A stretch of DNA of 6,905 nt from Clostridia bacterium (GTDB taxonomy: Bacteria; Bacillota_A; Clostridia; Christensenellales; Aristaeellaceae): positions 1 to 6,905 of the forward strand of contig JAFQOY010000194.1 in NCBI GenBank assembly GCA_017412025.1, read 5' to 3'. Of the stretch, positions 1 through 6,550 are shown piece after piece; positions within the stretch are counted from its first letter, which is position 1; each line of letters opens with the position of its first letter. Position numbers and translations under genes: made by a program. The notes beneath the pieces were generated by a model that ran no database searches, was not told where the DNA came from, and worked only from the letters and a program-made list of their open reading frames with translations.

Positions 1-1835
1 CCGGTCGGGCCGAGGAAGAGGAAGGAACCGATGGGGCGGTTTGGATTCTGGATGCCTGCGCGGCTGCGCAGAATGGCCTCGCATACCTTTTCAACTGCTT
101 CGTCCTGACCGATGACGCGCTCGTGCAGCGTATCATCCAGATGAAGCAGCTTTTCACGCTCGCCTTCCATGAGCTTGGATACCGGAATGCCCGTCCATCT
201 GGCAACAATGCGGGCAATTTCCTCCTCGCTGACCTTGTCGCGCAGCAGCGTTGCCTCGGATTTGGCTTCCTCAGCGCACTTTTCCTGCTCCGCCAGTTCC
301 TTTTGAAGCTGAGGCAGACGACCGTATTTCAGCTCAGCGGCTTTGTTGAGGTCGTAGCGGCGTTCCGCCTCGGCGATCTCTGCGCCCAGATGCTCGATTT
401 CTTCGCGGAGCTTCTGAATTCTGCCGATTCCGTTTTTCTCGTTTTCCCATCTGGCCTGCATGGAGGAGAAAGTCTCGCGCATATCGGCCAGTTCCTTCTG
501 TATGACGCCGAGCCGTTCGCGCGAAAGTGCGTCTTCTTCCTTTTTCAGCGCAGCTTCCTCAATCTCGTGCTGCATGATCCTGCGGCGGACATCGTCAAGC
601 TCCTGCGGCATGGAGTCCATCTCCGTACGGATGGTGGCACAGGCCTCGTCCACCAGGTCGATGGCCTTATCCGGGAGAAAACGGTCGGAGATGTAGCGGT
701 TTGAAAGCGTGGCAGCGGCAATCAGCGCCTGATCCTGAATCTTGACGCCGTGGAAGACCTCGTAGCGTTCCTTCAGTCCGCGCAGAATGGAGATGGTATC
801 TTCTACAGTCGGCTCCACCACCATTACCGGCTGGAAGCGACGCTCCAGTGCAGCGTCCTTTTCGATGTACTTGCGGTATTCATTGAGCGTTGTCGCACCG
901 ATGCAGTGCAGCTCTCCGCGTGCGAGCATGGGCTTGAGCAGGTTGCCAGCATCCATGGATCCTTCGGTCTTGCCGGCGCCGACAATCGTATGCAGCTCGT
1001 CAATGAAGAGAATGATACGTCCTTCGCTGGATTTGATGTCGTTGAGAACCGCTTTAAGCCGTTCCTCAAATTCGCCGCGGAATTTTGCGCCGGCAATCAG
1101 CGCGCCCATATCCAGGGAGAAGATGGTGCGGTTTTTGAGGCTGTCGGGTACGTCGCCGCGCACGATGCGCTGAGCCAGTCCCTCGGCGATGGCTGTCTTG
1201 CCCACGCCCGGCTCGCCGATGAGAACGGGATTATTCTTTGATTTCCTCGAGAGAATCCTTATGGCGTTGCGGATTTCGCTGTCCCTGCCTATGACGGGAT
1301 CCAGCTTGTTTTGCCTGGCCAGCTCTACGAGATCCTGACCGTATTTTTTCAGCGCGTCGTAGGTGGCCTCAGGGTCTTCGCTGGTCACGCGCGCGCTGCC
1401 GCGGACGGCCTGAAGCGCCTCCAGAAAGCGCGCCTTGTTGATGCCCATGGAGGAGAATACCGGCTTAATGCCGAAATCAGCTTTTTCCAGCAGCGCAAGA
1501 AACAGGTGCTCGACGGAAACGTATTCATCACGCATCTGCTTCATTTCCGCCTCGGCCTGCTGCATAGCGGCGGTGAGACCAGCGGAAATGTATGGCTGCT
1601 GATTGCTGCCGACAATCTTTGGCAGCCGGGATAAGGCGGTTTCGCAGGCGCTCACTGCCTGCTGAGGATTCATGTCCAGCTTGCTCAGCAGCTGACCAAT
1701 GAGACCGTTTTCCTGAGCGATGAGCGCATGGAGCAGGTGAAGCTGCTCGACTTGTGCATTGCCGAAGCTGAGCGCCAGCTGCTGTGCGCTTTGCAGCGCT
1801 TCCATGGATTTTTGAGTGAAACGGTTGGATTCCAT
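1..1835 (-). CDS. clpB: ATP-dependent chaperone ClpB, partial (C-terminal third beyond window)
   Basis: ClpB is the hexameric cytosolic AAA+ disaggregase that, with DnaK/DnaJ/GrpE, threads proteins out of aggregates. The reverse-strand frame is open from the ATG at 1835-1833 to the window edge, giving about 611 residues of a protein usually near 860. Visible in order: Clp N domain with two repeats (about 1-145); NBD1 Walker A GEPGVGKT (about 206-213); Walker B ILFIDELH (about 275-282); LERRFQ with the arginine-finger region; a long charged coiled-coil M domain (about 405-525), which separates ClpB from ClpA; the WTGIPVSKL linker (about 545-555); and the first residues of NBD2 Walker A (LGPT) at the edge. 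The start is fixed by AGGAGG at 1850-1845, 9 nt upstream. It has its own promoter with CtsR-like repeats and lies behind the terminator of sprT, so it is probably a separate heat-shock transcription unit. No frameshift or missing motif is seen in the visible part. Identity is very secure. Confidence 0.97.
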   Translation of the reverse strand, partial: MESNRFTQKSMEALQSAQQLALSFGNAQVEQLHLLHALIAQENGLIGQLLSKLDMNPQQAVSACETALSRLPKIVGSNQQPYISAGLTAAMQQAEAEMKQMRDEYVSVEHLFLALLEKADFGIKPVFSSMGINKARFLEALQAVRGSARVTSEDPEATYDALKKYGQDLVELARQNKLDPVIGRDSEIRNAIRILSRKSKNNPVLIGEPGVGKTAIAEGLAQRIVRGDVPDSLKNRTIFSLDMGALIAGAKFRGEFEERLKAVLNDIKSSEGRIILFIDELHTIVGAGKTEGSMDAGNLLKPMLARGELHCIGATTLNEYRKYIEKDAALERRFQPVMVVEPTVEDTISILRGLKERYEVFHGVKIQDQALIAAATLSNRYISDRFLPDKAIDLVDEACATIRTEMDSMPQELDDVRRRIMQHEIEEAALKKEEDALSRERLGVIQKELADMRETFSSMQARWENEKNGIGRIQKLREEIEHLGAEIAEAERRYDLNKAAELKYGRLPQLQKELAEQEKCAEEAKSEATLLRDKVSEEEIARIVARWTGIPVSKLMEGEREKLLHLDDTLHERVIGQDEAVEKVCEAILRSRAGIQNPNRPIGSFLFLGPT

Positions 1836-1844
1836 TCGGATCGT

Positions 1845-1850
1845 CCTCCT
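1845..1850 (-). promoter_or_regulatory. clpB ribosome-binding site
   Basis: The minus strand reads AGGAGG 9 nt before the clpB ATG. This is a full anti-Shine-Dalgarno match and fixes the start codon at 1835. Confidence 0.85.
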
Positions 1851-1893
1851 TTATATCGGCCAATACGATGTATCAAATGGTAGTTTATCCATC

Positions 1894-1952
1894 TTTGACT
1901 TTTCTGACACTGAAAGTATATCATGGTCAAAGAAAGTCAGTAAATAGTCAAA
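1894..1952. promoter_or_regulatory. CtsR-type operator cluster upstream of clpB
   Basis: CtsR represses clp genes in many Firmicutes by binding tandem RGTCAAA heptamers separated by 3 nt. On the plus strand GGTCAAA (1925-1931) is followed after 3 nt by AGTCAGT (1935-1941), then after 4 nt by AGTCAAA (1946-1952). In inverted orientation nearer the gene, the minus strand reads TGTCAGA (1909-1903), 2 nt, then AGTCAAA (1900-1894). The first pair has the canonical spacing with two mismatches in its second half; the others are off by one nucleotide. Together they straddle the proposed -35, -10 and start site. No CIRCE (HrcA) element was seen. Known: the CtsR consensus. Inferred: that this cell has CtsR and uses this site. 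Confidence 0.6.
1915..1944 (-). promoter_or_regulatory. clpB promoter (TTTACT-18-TATACT)
   Basis: On the minus strand a -10 hexamer TATACT (1920-1915, 5 of 6 to consensus) lies 18 nt downstream of a -35-like TTTACT (1944-1939, 4 of 6). Transcription would start near 1908, leaving a leader of about 70 nt before the clpB ATG. Both hexamers are overlapped or flanked by GTCAAA-type repeats, as expected for a repressed heat-shock promoter. Other TTGAC-like hexamers nearby lack a suitably spaced -10. Assignment is by inspection only. Confidence 0.6.
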
Positions 1953-1984
1953 GGATTACAATGTAAAGATATAATATGAACAAA

Positions 1985-2022
1985 ATAAACAAAAATCCGC
2001 CTCTGGCGCAATTGAGACGGAT
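1985..2022 (-). terminator. Rho-independent terminator after sprT-like gene
   Basis: On the minus strand, 19 nt after the sprT-like stop codon, ATCCGTCTC (2022-2014) pairs with GAGGCGGAT (2003-1995) as a 9-bp stem with one G-U pair. The loop is 10 nt, and the stem is followed by TTTTTGTTTATTTTG. This is a textbook intrinsic terminator. It separates the regulator-protease pair from clpB. Confidence 0.88.
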
Positions 2023-2041
2023 GATCTGGCAAAACAGGCTG

Positions 2042-2776
2042 CTATTTTTCAGGAGAAAGCAGAGGGAGCGGTACGCGGTATTTGGCATAGCGCCTTCCGC
2101 TTTTATCCCGATATGCACCGGCAGGAGAAGGAACCATCACGGTCGCAGTCTTGCCGATATAATTGACAAACCCGGTGAGCGTTTGACCCTGATACACAAA
2201 CGACGCCCGCATGTCTACGGTATAGCCGGATTGCGCCGCTTCCTGTTTGCGTGTGGGAAGGCTATGCCGGGTGTCCGTATGACCGAATAATCCATTTGCG
2301 AGTGCCATGAAGCGTTCACAGTGACCTGTGCTGCCGTAAAGCGCCGCTTCAGCGGCATGGCAAAGCTCATGTTCGAAAACGACCAGAAAGGCTTCCTGCG
2401 GGGTAGCGACCGTCAGCCCGTTCAGGTGAAAGGGGCCTTTTTTCAGTCGGGTCAGAAAATCGCTGGACATCCGGATCTCCGGTCGGCTGACTCTGCCGAA
2501 CGCGCCTTTGACATAGATGAATTTTCCTGCGCTGCTGGTCAGTCTGGCGGAAAGGGAGAGCTGTATATCCGGCAGCTTTTCAGACAGAAAGCCATTGAAG
2601 AAGCGCTCGTCATAGAGTTTAAGCATCTGCCTGAGCGTAGGAGGGCGGATGGCGATGATGGGAATTGTGCTGAATCCGCCGTCCATATCAAGCAGGGCAG
2701 TCAGGATAGAGGCTCTCTTTTGTATAATGGCATTACCGGGCAGCGGGAGAGGAAAAGGAATTGCTCTGTTTGCCAT
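2042..2776 (-). CDS. SprT-like zinc metalloprotease domain protein
   Basis: A 244-residue protein of the SprT-like family, related to bacterial SprT and to the DNA-protein crosslink protease Spartan. The segment TLRQMLKLYDERFFNG (about 47-62) is the typical SprT opening. FEHELCHAAEA holds the HExxH zinc motif (His136, Glu137, His140), and GHCERF supplies the likely third ligand, His152. No C-terminal cysteine zinc ribbon of SprT is seen; residues about 185-240 (VDMRASFVYQGQTLTGFVNY and onward) look like the small beta-rich tail found in many bacterial SprT-like proteins. The first ATG lies 2 nt after the stop of the upstream HTH/S24 gene and has no clear ribosome-binding site, so translational coupling is likely; an internal start such as Met31 cannot be excluded. 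A strong terminator follows. Fold and metal site are confident. The DNA-repair role is inferred from the family, and the substrate is unknown. Confidence 0.85.
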   Translation of the reverse strand: MANRAIPFPLPLPGNAIIQKRASILTALLDMDGGFSTIPIIAIRPPTLRQMLKLYDERFFNGFLSEKLPDIQLSLSARLTSSAGKFIYVKGAFGRVSRPEIRMSSDFLTRLKKGPFHLNGLTVATPQEAFLVVFEHELCHAAEAALYGSTGHCERFMALANGLFGHTDTRHSLPTRKQEAAQSGYTVDMRASFVYQGQTLTGFVNYIGKTATVMVPSPAGAYRDKSGRRYAKYRVPLPLLSPEK

Positions 2777-2778
2777 GA

Positions 2779-3504
2779 TTACAGTGCAATTTCCACGCGA
2801 ACGGCTTTGCCGACAAACTTGACGTCGCTGATATGAACAGGCTCAGCGCCAAGTTCACGGTCTCCGCTCTGCAGCAGAATATTGGAATTGCCCAGCAGCC
2901 TGATGCGCCGCAGGCACCGATGCGCACCGTATTCAACGAGCATGATTGCGCCATCCACGGGAAGGGTCTGCGGTACGATCAGAACCAGATCCCCCTTTTC
3001 AATGCGCATCGCGCGCATGGAATCGTCGGGCGCGAGGAAATAGACGACCTTATCAGGCTTGGCTCCTTCGATCTTGCCATCCTGAATCGGCACCATTCTG
3101 CGGGATACCTGAATCCATCCGGCATTCATGACCGGAACCGGCTTGAGTACGCTGCTCAGGGCGTCCAGCCAGATGCCGCTCTGTTCCTGGGCAGTCTGGG
3201 GCTTGGCTTTGGGTTCGTCAGCCTGCTTCGGTGCAGGAGCGGCGGGCTTGGGCGCTGCCTGCGGCGCAAGCGTGCTCAGATCCACGGTAGCTGCGATTTC
3301 ATCCAGAGAGAATTCCGCTTCGTTGCGCGAACTGGTTCCCAGCGTCTTCAGGATCCGCCGTGCCTGATCGTCCTGAATGATTCTGCGTCCCTCTTCAACG
3401 TCCTTCAGATAACCTTCAGAAATACCGCACTTCTTTGCCACCTGCTTCCGGGTAAGCTTCTGTCGGCTGCGCTCCAGCAGAATCAAATCGCCCAAACGGC
3501 TCAT
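2779..3504 (-). CDS. XRE-type HTH regulator with LexA/S24-like C-terminal domain
   Basis: A 241-residue two-domain regulator. Residues about 5-56 form a Cro/C1-type helix-turn-helix (LTRKQVAKKCGISEGYLKDV, then VEEGRR). Residues 80-108 are an Ala/Pro/Lys-rich linker. Residues about 120-241 match the LexA/UmuD/CI (S24) fold: VPVMNAGW with a potential Ala128-Gly129 self-cleavage bond; APDDSM with the nucleophile position Ser162; then KGDLVLI; and HRCLRRI, where LexA has its catalytic lysine. The residue at that place is Arg199, exactly 37 after the serine as in LexA (119 to 156). Autoproteolysis may therefore be weak or lost. The start is set at 3504 because AGGAGG (3519-3514) lies 9 nt upstream; the ATG at 3522 overlaps that site. 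It has its own strong promoter and is probably co-transcribed with the SprT-like gene. It is not canonical LexA (the HTH is XRE-type, not winged). The target genes are unknown; autoregulation is plausible. Confidence 0.85.
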   Translation of the reverse strand: MSRLGDLILLERSRQKLTRKQVAKKCGISEGYLKDVEEGRRIIQDDQARRILKTLGTSSRNEAEFSLDEIAATVDLSTLAPQAAPKPAAPAPKQADEPKAKPQTAQEQSGIWLDALSSVLKPVPVMNAGWIQVSRRMVPIQDGKIEGAKPDKVVYFLAPDDSMRAMRIEKGDLVLIVPQTLPVDGAIMLVEYGAHRCLRRIRLLGNSNILLQSGDRELGAEPVHISDVKFVGKAVRVEIAL

Positions 3505-3513
3505 GTTGTTTTT

Positions 3514-3519
3514 CCTCCT
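3514..3519 (-). promoter_or_regulatory. Ribosome-binding site deciding the HTH/S24 start
   Basis: AGGAGG on the minus strand sits 9 nt before the ATG at 3504. The alternative ATG at 3522-3520 lies immediately upstream of this motif and has no Shine-Dalgarno of its own, so the shorter protein is preferred. Confidence 0.8.
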
Positions 3520-3545
3520 CATATATCAGTGCGCTGTGTGCAGAA

Positions 3546-3577
3546 AATGCGCTCAGCGATCATCAGCTAAGCGCATT
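3546..3577. promoter_or_regulatory. 12-bp-arm inverted repeat: operator of the HTH/S24 gene and/or terminator of the AI-2E gene
   Basis: Minus strand: AATGCGCTTAGC (3577-3566), 8-nt spacer, GCTGAGCGCATT (3557-3546). The arms are complementary over 12 bp with a single G-U pair. The repeat starts inside the -10 box of the HTH/S24 promoter and covers the expected start site, an ideal place for a dimeric repressor to block transcription. It also lies 35 nt after the AI-2E stop and is followed by TTTTCTG, so it could terminate that upstream transcript. The two roles are compatible; the sequence does not decide between them. Confidence 0.6.
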
Positions 3578-3603
3578 ATACCGGTTTTTATTTCATTTGT
3601 AAA
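3575..3603 (-). promoter_or_regulatory. Promoter of HTH/S24-sprT unit (TTTACA-17-TATAAT)
   Basis: On the minus strand the -35 TTTACA (3603-3598, 5 of 6) and the perfect -10 TATAAT (3580-3575) are separated by exactly 17 nt. The expected start is near 3568, which gives a leader of about 64 nt. This is a very strong sigma-A-type match, and it suggests the gene needs active repression to be kept low. Confidence 0.85.
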
Positions 3604-3612
3604 GACAGGCGA

Positions 3613-4797
3613 TCAGTCAGGACCCGGTCCCAGAGGCTCATCCGGATTCATACTGCGGGCAATCAGCCGTTTCTTTGCGGCATTGCCAAGAAGCGTATAG
3701 GTGATGGAAGTGACGGGAACCGCAGTGATCATGCCGACAACGCCGAAAATACCGCCGCCGACCGTGACGGCAAGCAGCACCCACATCGAAGGAAGATTGA
3801 TCGAGGTGGAAACGACACGGGGATAAATCAGGTTTGTTTCCAGCTGCTGGAGAATCAGAATAAAAGCGACGAATCCGATGGCCTGCATCGGGCTTTCAAT
3901 CAGGACGAGGAATGCGCCGATGACACAGGAGAAAATAGCGCCGTAAATCGGGATCAGCGCGCAGAAGAGCATAATTACCGAGATCACCAGCGCATGCGGG
4001 AAACGGAAAACAAGCATGCCGACGAAACAGAGCACGCCAAGAATGACGGCTTCCGTGCATTGAATGGTCACATAAGAAAAGAAGGTCTTATGCGCCATAC
4101 GGGCAATCGTCACAGCGTCGTCGCAGAAATTCCTGGGCAGGAATGCATAGAGCATCTTTTTACACTGACGGGACAAGGACTCCGTCTGCAGCAGAATGTA
4201 AATGGCGAAGACGAAGGAGATGATGACGTCCGTCGCGCTGCTGAAGAGAGAAGAAACGTTTAATACAATGGAAGAGACCGCCGTGCCTGCATAACGCTGA
4301 ACAAGGGAAATCAGCGAGGAAGCAAGCTTGTTGAGATCCGGAATCATGGGCGCGATTGCATCGTGGATTTCCGGGTATCCCTCCAGCCAGGTCATCAGAT
4401 TGGTGATCACGCGCTGCGCCGTAGGAACAAAGCGCATGACAGAACCGGCAAGGGACGCGACAGTATCAATCAGCTGAGGCATGACAATGCCGATAAACAG
4501 CGCGATGATCAGCAGAAGCGAAACAAGTGCCAGAAGAAGGCTGATGCCTTTGCGGCGGCCCTCCTGCACAAAGGGCTTTCCTTTCTTATCCGTTCTGCTC
4601 AGCAGCTTATCATACAGGCGCATCGGTACGCTGATGATGAATGCCATACAGGCGCCCACGATAAAGGGGGACAGCGCGGCAAGCAGGCTGGAGAGCCATG
4701 TGCCGATTGCGTCAATATGGTTGACGCCGAGGACGAGGGCGACGGTGAACACAACAAGCAGAATCAAAAAACGTTTTGTATCTCGCGAAAGCTGCAT
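3613..4797 (-). CDS. AI-2E/PerM-family integral membrane protein
   Basis: A 394-residue polytopic membrane protein of the AI-2E transporter (PerM/YdiK/TqsA-like) family. Hydrophobic segments lie at about 10-25, 33-57, 84-106, 188-204, 248-265, 268-300, 305-318 and 337-368. A long, less hydrophobic stretch at about 107-185 matches the family's extracytoplasmic region. The family's C-terminal signature is clear: QQLETNLIYPRVVS (about 317-330), LPSMWVLLAV, then GGGIFGVVGMITAVPV (about 347-362). It ends in an acidic, Pro/Gly-rich tail. The start is set at 4797 by AGGAGG (4808-4803) 5 nt upstream; the longer frame beginning at TTG 4827 would start at or before the transcription start predicted from the -10 at 4837-4832. 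It stands alone under its own promoter. Members include a reported autoinducer-2 exporter and Na+/H+ antiporters, so the substrate here is open. Family call secure, function not. Confidence 0.9.
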   Translation of the reverse strand: MQLSRDTKRFLILLVVFTVALVLGVNHIDAIGTWLSSLLAALSPFIVGACMAFIISVPMRLYDKLLSRTDKKGKPFVQEGRRKGISLLLALVSLLLIIALFIGIVMPQLIDTVASLAGSVMRFVPTAQRVITNLMTWLEGYPEIHDAIAPMIPDLNKLASSLISLVQRYAGTAVSSIVLNVSSLFSSATDVIISFVFAIYILLQTESLSRQCKKMLYAFLPRNFCDDAVTIARMAHKTFFSYVTIQCTEAVILGVLCFVGMLVFRFPHALVISVIMLFCALIPIYGAIFSCVIGAFLVLIESPMQAIGFVAFILILQQLETNLIYPRVVSTSINLPSMWVLLAVTVGGGIFGVVGMITAVPVTSITYTLLGNAAKKRLIARSMNPDEPLGPGPD

Positions 4798-4802
4798 AGT
4801 GG

Positions 4803-4808
4803 CCTCCT
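4803..4808 (-). promoter_or_regulatory. Ribosome-binding site of AI-2E family gene
   Basis: AGGAGG on the minus strand, 5 nt before the ATG at 4797. It decides the start in favour of the 394-residue product over the frame-open TTG at 4827. Confidence 0.8.
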
Positions 4809-4831
4809 GTGTGAACGGATGATTCAAAAAT

Positions 4832-4860
4832 ATTATATCCTTTTTACGTGAAAAAGGAAA
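4832..4860 (-). promoter_or_regulatory. Putative promoter of AI-2E family gene
   Basis: A perfect TATAAT on the minus strand (4837-4832) lies 35 nt upstream of the ATG at 4797. The hexamer 17 nt further upstream is only a weak -35 (TTTCCT), but the region is T-rich. The call rests mainly on the -10 and its position. Confidence 0.55.
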
Positions 4861-5115
4861 CAGAAAAAGACAAGATTCCTGCAGTCAGTCAGTGCAGCAA
4901 CGCTGAGGGTTCTCGCAATCAGGCAGACAGATCATGCCGGAACGCCTGAGAGGCAGACGCACAGGCAGATGAACTTAAATTGCATGACCAGGAAGCGGCA
5001 GGCTGAGTGCTATATGAAAGGCAAGTAAAGCTTGAAAACAGAAGCAAAATGCGCTATAGTTGAGAAAAGAATTCAGGTCTGCTTTCAAGATAAGATGAAG
5101 CCGGGAGAGAATGAT
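4838..5115. other. Divergent intergenic region
   Basis: About 278 nt between the left-facing AI-2E promoter -10 and the right-facing fumarase alpha start. It contains the two divergent promoters described separately. The remainder (about 4865-5030) has a few short repeats (three AGGCAGA copies at 4921, 4951 and 4963; CAGT three times in tandem near 4884) but no convincing ORF, RNA gene, terminator or long inverted repeat. Confidence 0.5.
5032..5060 (+). promoter_or_regulatory. Promoter of fumarase operon (TTGAAA-17-TATAGT)
   Basis: The -35 TTGAAA (5032-5037, 5 of 6) and -10 TATAGT (5055-5060, 5 of 6) are spaced by exactly 17 nt. Transcription would start near 5067, leaving a leader of about 50 nt. 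The TTG that opens the extended alpha-subunit frame is this -35 box, so it is not a translation start. Confidence 0.8.
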
Positions 5116-5958
5116 ATGATCAGAGAAATACAGGCTGATTGCATTGAAGAAACGGTACGCGAGCTGTTTTTGAGCGCATGCTGCGTTATCGGAGACGATG
5201 TGATGCATCTTCTCAGAGAGAGCCTCGATCAGGAGGAATCTTCCTTTGGACGCGAGGTGCTTCGGCAGCTGATTGAAAACGACGAGCTGGCGATGAAGAA
5301 GCATCTGCCCATCTGCCAGGATACAGGCATGGCTGTGGTGTTCATGGACGTTGGGCAGGATGTACATATCGTTGGCGGCGACGTCAATGAGGCGATCAAC
5401 AGAGGCGTTCGGCGCGCATACAGGGAGGGATGCTTCAGGGCAAGCGTGCTTTCTCCGATTGAGCGCATCAACACGAGGGACAATACGCCTGCCATCATCC
5501 ATGTTCGTTTTGTCCCGGGCGATCGGGTAACGATCACGGCTGCGCCAAAGGGATTCGGGTCTGAAAACATGTCAAGACTCTGGATGCTCACTCCCGCGCA
5601 GGGCATTGACGGCGTGAAAAACGCCATTGTGGAAACGGTGCGTCTGGCGGGCGGGAATCCCTGTCCTCCGATTGTGGTGGGCGTTGGTATTGGCGGCACG
5701 GCGGAATACGCGATGCTGATGGCCAAACGCAGTCTGACGAGGGATTGCGGTAAGGCTTCGCCGGATCCGGCGATTGCAAGCCTTGAAAGGGAAATGCTCG
5801 AGCGGATCAATCGGCTTGGCATCGGTCCGCAGGGGCTGGGCGGACGGATCACCGCATTGGCCGTACACATTGAGCAGGCGCCTACGCATATTGCCGGTCT
5901 GCCCGTTGCCATCAACATGCAGTGCCACGCGGCAAGGCATAAGACGGCAGTCATCTGA
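5116..5958 (+). CDS. Class I fumarate hydratase (or related tartrate dehydratase) alpha subunit
   Basis: The 280-residue alpha subunit of the heterodimeric, [4Fe-4S]-dependent class I fumarase, which interconverts fumarate and malate in the cytosol. Three cluster-binding cysteines are in family context: Cys67 in LPICQDTG, Cys183 in GNPCPP and Cys270 in NMQCHAARH. Other landmarks are GGDVNEAINRGVRRAYREG, RDNTPAIIHVRFVPGD, APKGFGSENMS, VGVGIGGTAEYAM and GPQGLGGRITALAV. Length matches the family. The start ATG 5116 is chosen for GGGAGAGA at 5103-5110, 5 nt upstream; ATG 5095 has no good site, and a TTG start at 5032 falls on the promoter. The beta subunit follows after 11 nt, its ribosome-binding site overlapping this stop codon, so the pair is coupled. 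Tartrate dehydratase subunits share the fold, and sequence alone does not fully exclude that substrate. The oxygen-labile cluster fits an anaerobe. Confidence 0.93.
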   Translation: MIREIQADCIEETVRELFLSACCVIGDDVMHLLRESLDQEESSFGREVLRQLIENDELAMKKHLPICQDTGMAVVFMDVGQDVHIVGGDVNEAINRGVRRAYREGCFRASVLSPIERINTRDNTPAIIHVRFVPGDRVTITAAPKGFGSENMSRLWMLTPAQGIDGVKNAIVETVRLAGGNPCPPIVVGVGIGGTAEYAMLMAKRSLTRDCGKASPDPAIASLEREMLERINRLGIGPQGLGGRITALAVHIEQAPTHIAGLPVAINMQCHAARHKTAVI

Positions 5959-5969
5959 GGTGATACATT

Positions 5970-6518
5970 ATGATGAAATGCATTCATGCGCCGCTTGTTG
6001 AAGAAGAATTGAGTCTTCTGCGCGCAGGAGACAGCGTCCTGCTCAGCGGAACGATATATACCGGACGGGACGCCGCCCATAAGCGTCTTTGCAGCATGAT
6101 ATCTGAAGCGCATCCTCTTCCGTTTGACGTCAGAAACCAGGTCATTTATTATGCAGGGCCATGTCCGGCAAAACCTGGCGAAGTGATCGGTTCCTGCGGA
6201 CCGACGACCAGCTATCGCATGGACAGCTACTCTCCGATGCTGTGCGATCTGGGCCTGATTGGCATGATCGGAAAGGGACCGCGGAATCCAGACGTCATCT
6301 CAGCCATCAGGCGAAACGGCGGCATATACTTTGCCGCTACGGGCGGAGCGGGCGCGCTGATCGCCTCATGTGTCAAAAGCAGCAAAGTGGTCGCCTTTGA
6401 CGATCTGGGAACCGAGGCGATTCGCAGGCTGGAGGTTGAAAATCTTCCTCTGATTGTCGCAATCGACTCGTTTGGCGGAAATCTGTATGAAGAAGGTCCG
6501 AAAGCGTATCGCATTTAA
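5970..6518 (+). CDS. Class I fumarate hydratase (or related tartrate dehydratase) beta subunit
   Basis: The 182-residue beta subunit, equivalent to the C-terminal domain of one-chain class I fumarases; it completes the active site with the alpha subunit. Family motifs in order: LSGTIYTGRDAAHKR (25-39), YYAGPCPAKPG (60-70), GSCGPTTSYRMD (74-85), GMIGKGPR (98-105), YFAATGGAGAL (120-130) and FDDLGTEAIRRLEVENLP (143-160). The length is typical. GAGGTGA (5957-5963) overlaps the alpha stop codon and sits 6 nt before the ATG at 5970; a second ATG directly follows, so Met1 or Met2 may be used. Same operon as alpha, and the two products must be made in equal amounts. No broken motif is seen. Confidence 0.93.
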   Translation: MMKCIHAPLVEEELSLLRAGDSVLLSGTIYTGRDAAHKRLCSMISEAHPLPFDVRNQVIYYAGPCPAKPGEVIGSCGPTTSYRMDSYSPMLCDLGLIGMIGKGPRNPDVISAIRRNGGIYFAATGGAGALIASCVKSSKVVAFDDLGTEAIRRLEVENLPLIVAIDSFGGNLYEEGPKAYRI

Positions 6519-6550
6519 CCTGATATATTCAGAAGAAAGCAGGAATCGGC

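Noticed and set aside
123..1241. Long plus-strand open frames opposite clpB
   Set aside because: They are antisense to a fully conserved ClpB frame with all family motifs and have no ribosome-binding sites or recognisable domains.
1836..2041. CIRCE (HrcA) element in front of clpB
   Set aside because: No TTAGCACTC-N9-GAGTGCTAA-like dyad is present; only GTCAAA-type repeats are seen.
3505..3522. Upstream ATG start for the HTH/S24 protein
   Set aside because: This ATG lies directly upstream of the AGGAGG that serves ATG 3504 and has no ribosome-binding site of its own.
1976..3570. Plus-strand open frames opposite the SprT-like and HTH/S24 genes
   Set aside because: The minus-strand products carry clear motifs (HELCH, HTH, S24). 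The plus-strand frame at 1976 begins in the terminator region and has no coding signature.
4798..4827. N-terminal extension of the AI-2E protein from TTG 4827
   Set aside because: It lies at the predicted transcription start just after TATAAT, and the AGGAGG at 4808-4803 serves ATG 4797.
4921..4969. Three AGGCAGA direct repeats in the divergent intergenic region
   Set aside because: Spacings of 30 and 12 nt are irregular and the motif is short; chance is a sufficient explanation.
5032..5115. N-terminal extension of fumarase alpha from TTG 5032
   Set aside because: That TTG is part of the -35 box, and the extension has no similarity to the family; ATG 5116 gives the usual length.
5229..6113. 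Minus-strand open frames opposite the fumarase genes
   Set aside because: Shadows of two well-conserved genes, with arginine/proline/serine-rich nonsense composition.
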